Assembly (NCBI GenBank): GCA_003156235.1
Contig: PMGP01000017.1
Coordinates: 1 to 5,294 of the forward strand
Source of the DNA: Acidobacteriaceae bacterium
GTDB lineage: Bacteria > Acidobacteriota > Terriglobia > Terriglobales > Acidobacteriaceae
Length of the DNA: 5,294 nt
Direction: 5' to 3'
Shown: positions 4,996 through 5,294 of the stretch, in pieces
How positions within the stretch are numbered: position 1 is the stretch's first letter
How the letters are laid out: the number at the start of each line of letters is the position of its first letter
The notes under the pieces: model-generated
Told to the model about the DNA's origin: nothing
Seen by the model: only the letters and a program-made list of their open reading frames with translations
Database searches by the model: none
Translations under genes and position numbers: made by a program

Positions 4996-5294
4996 ATGAA
5001 ACCATCCAAGCTTTATGAGGCGCTTCATGCGCTGATTGGCGAACGCGTGCCTCTGCATATCTGGGGCGCGTGCGGCGTCGGCAAATCGCAAATCGTCGCG
5101 CAGGTTGCGGACGATCTCGACTTTGAGTTCCTTGATATTCGCGCCGTGCAGCTCGATCCGGTCGATCTGCGGGGACTGCCGCGCATCAAAGAGGACCAGA
5201 CCGAGTGGGTGCCGCCCAAGTTTCTTCCCACCGCCGGGAAGGGCATCCTTTTTCTCGACGAGCTGACCTCGGCTCCGCAGATGACGCAGGCCGG
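4996..5294 (+). CDS. MoxR-type AAA+ ATPase (AAA_5-like), N-terminal part; runs off window
   Basis: The first 99 residues of an AAA+ ATPase are visible. The Walker A motif is GACGVGKS (24-31), and a Walker B-like motif is GILFLDEL (83-90), with D88 and E89 as the magnesium- and water-coordinating acids. Between them, QLDPVDLRGLP (52-62) and the WVPPKFLP segment (71-78) are typical of MoxR/AAA_5 ATPases. These often act with a von Willebrand factor A domain partner as remodelling chaperones or in metal or cofactor insertion. The start at 4996 is supported by GAGGT at 4983-4987 and by the Walker A position close to the N-terminus. It follows the short upstream frame by six bases. The client is unknown; a VWA-domain gene downstream would be the expected partner. 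The 3' end lies beyond the window. Confidence 0.88.
   Translation, partial: MKPSKLYEALHALIGERVPLHIWGACGVGKSQIVAQVADDLDFEFLDIRAVQLDPVDLRGLPRIKEDQTEWVPPKFLPTAGKGILFLDELTSAPQMTQA

Overview
The window looks like an accessory, probably plasmid- or island-borne, segment of a Gram-negative bacterium. The outer-membrane receptor has an N-terminal carboxypeptidase-regulatory-like domain ahead of its plug, an architecture very common in Acidobacteriota. That is the best lineage guess, but it rests on one gene. The flanking genes belong to the PRTRC cassette (ParB-Related, ThiF-Related Cassette), a set found mainly on plasmids and integrated elements.

Layout. Positions 1-1609, + strand: the 3' end of PRTRC protein B (an E2-like fold family), a complete PRTRC ThiF/E1-like protein, and PRTRC protein E. 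They are tightly packed, each with a good ribosome binding site where its start is visible, and look like one operon. Positions 1610-1704: a short convergent gap with no convincing gene or terminator. Positions 1705-4713, - strand: a two-gene unit transcribed as nikR (GTG start at 4713), then an 831-residue TonB-dependent receptor. Positions 4714-4851: the regulatory region of nikR, with a CRP/FNR-like dyad, a -10-like hexamer and a cluster of TCGTG/CACGA half-sites. Positions 4852-4989, + strand: a short open frame that reads like the C-terminal tail of a larger protein. Positions 4996-5294, + strand: the start of a MoxR-type AAA+ ATPase, running off the window.

How the genes may work together. 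PRTRC B and ThiF are the E2-like and E1-like parts of a predicted ubiquitin-like conjugation system whose biological role, as far as I know, has not been shown experimentally. PRTRC E is an accessory protein with a charged, flexible tail. The nikR-receptor pair is a separate metal-handling module: a nickel-sensing repressor next to an outer-membrane importer, pointing to regulated uptake of nickel or a nickel complex. It sits in reverse orientation between PRTRC E and what may be the truncated tail of the next + strand gene. This suggests it was inserted into, or replaced part of, the PRTRC/ATPase locus. The ubiquitin-like PRTRC C gene is not in this window.
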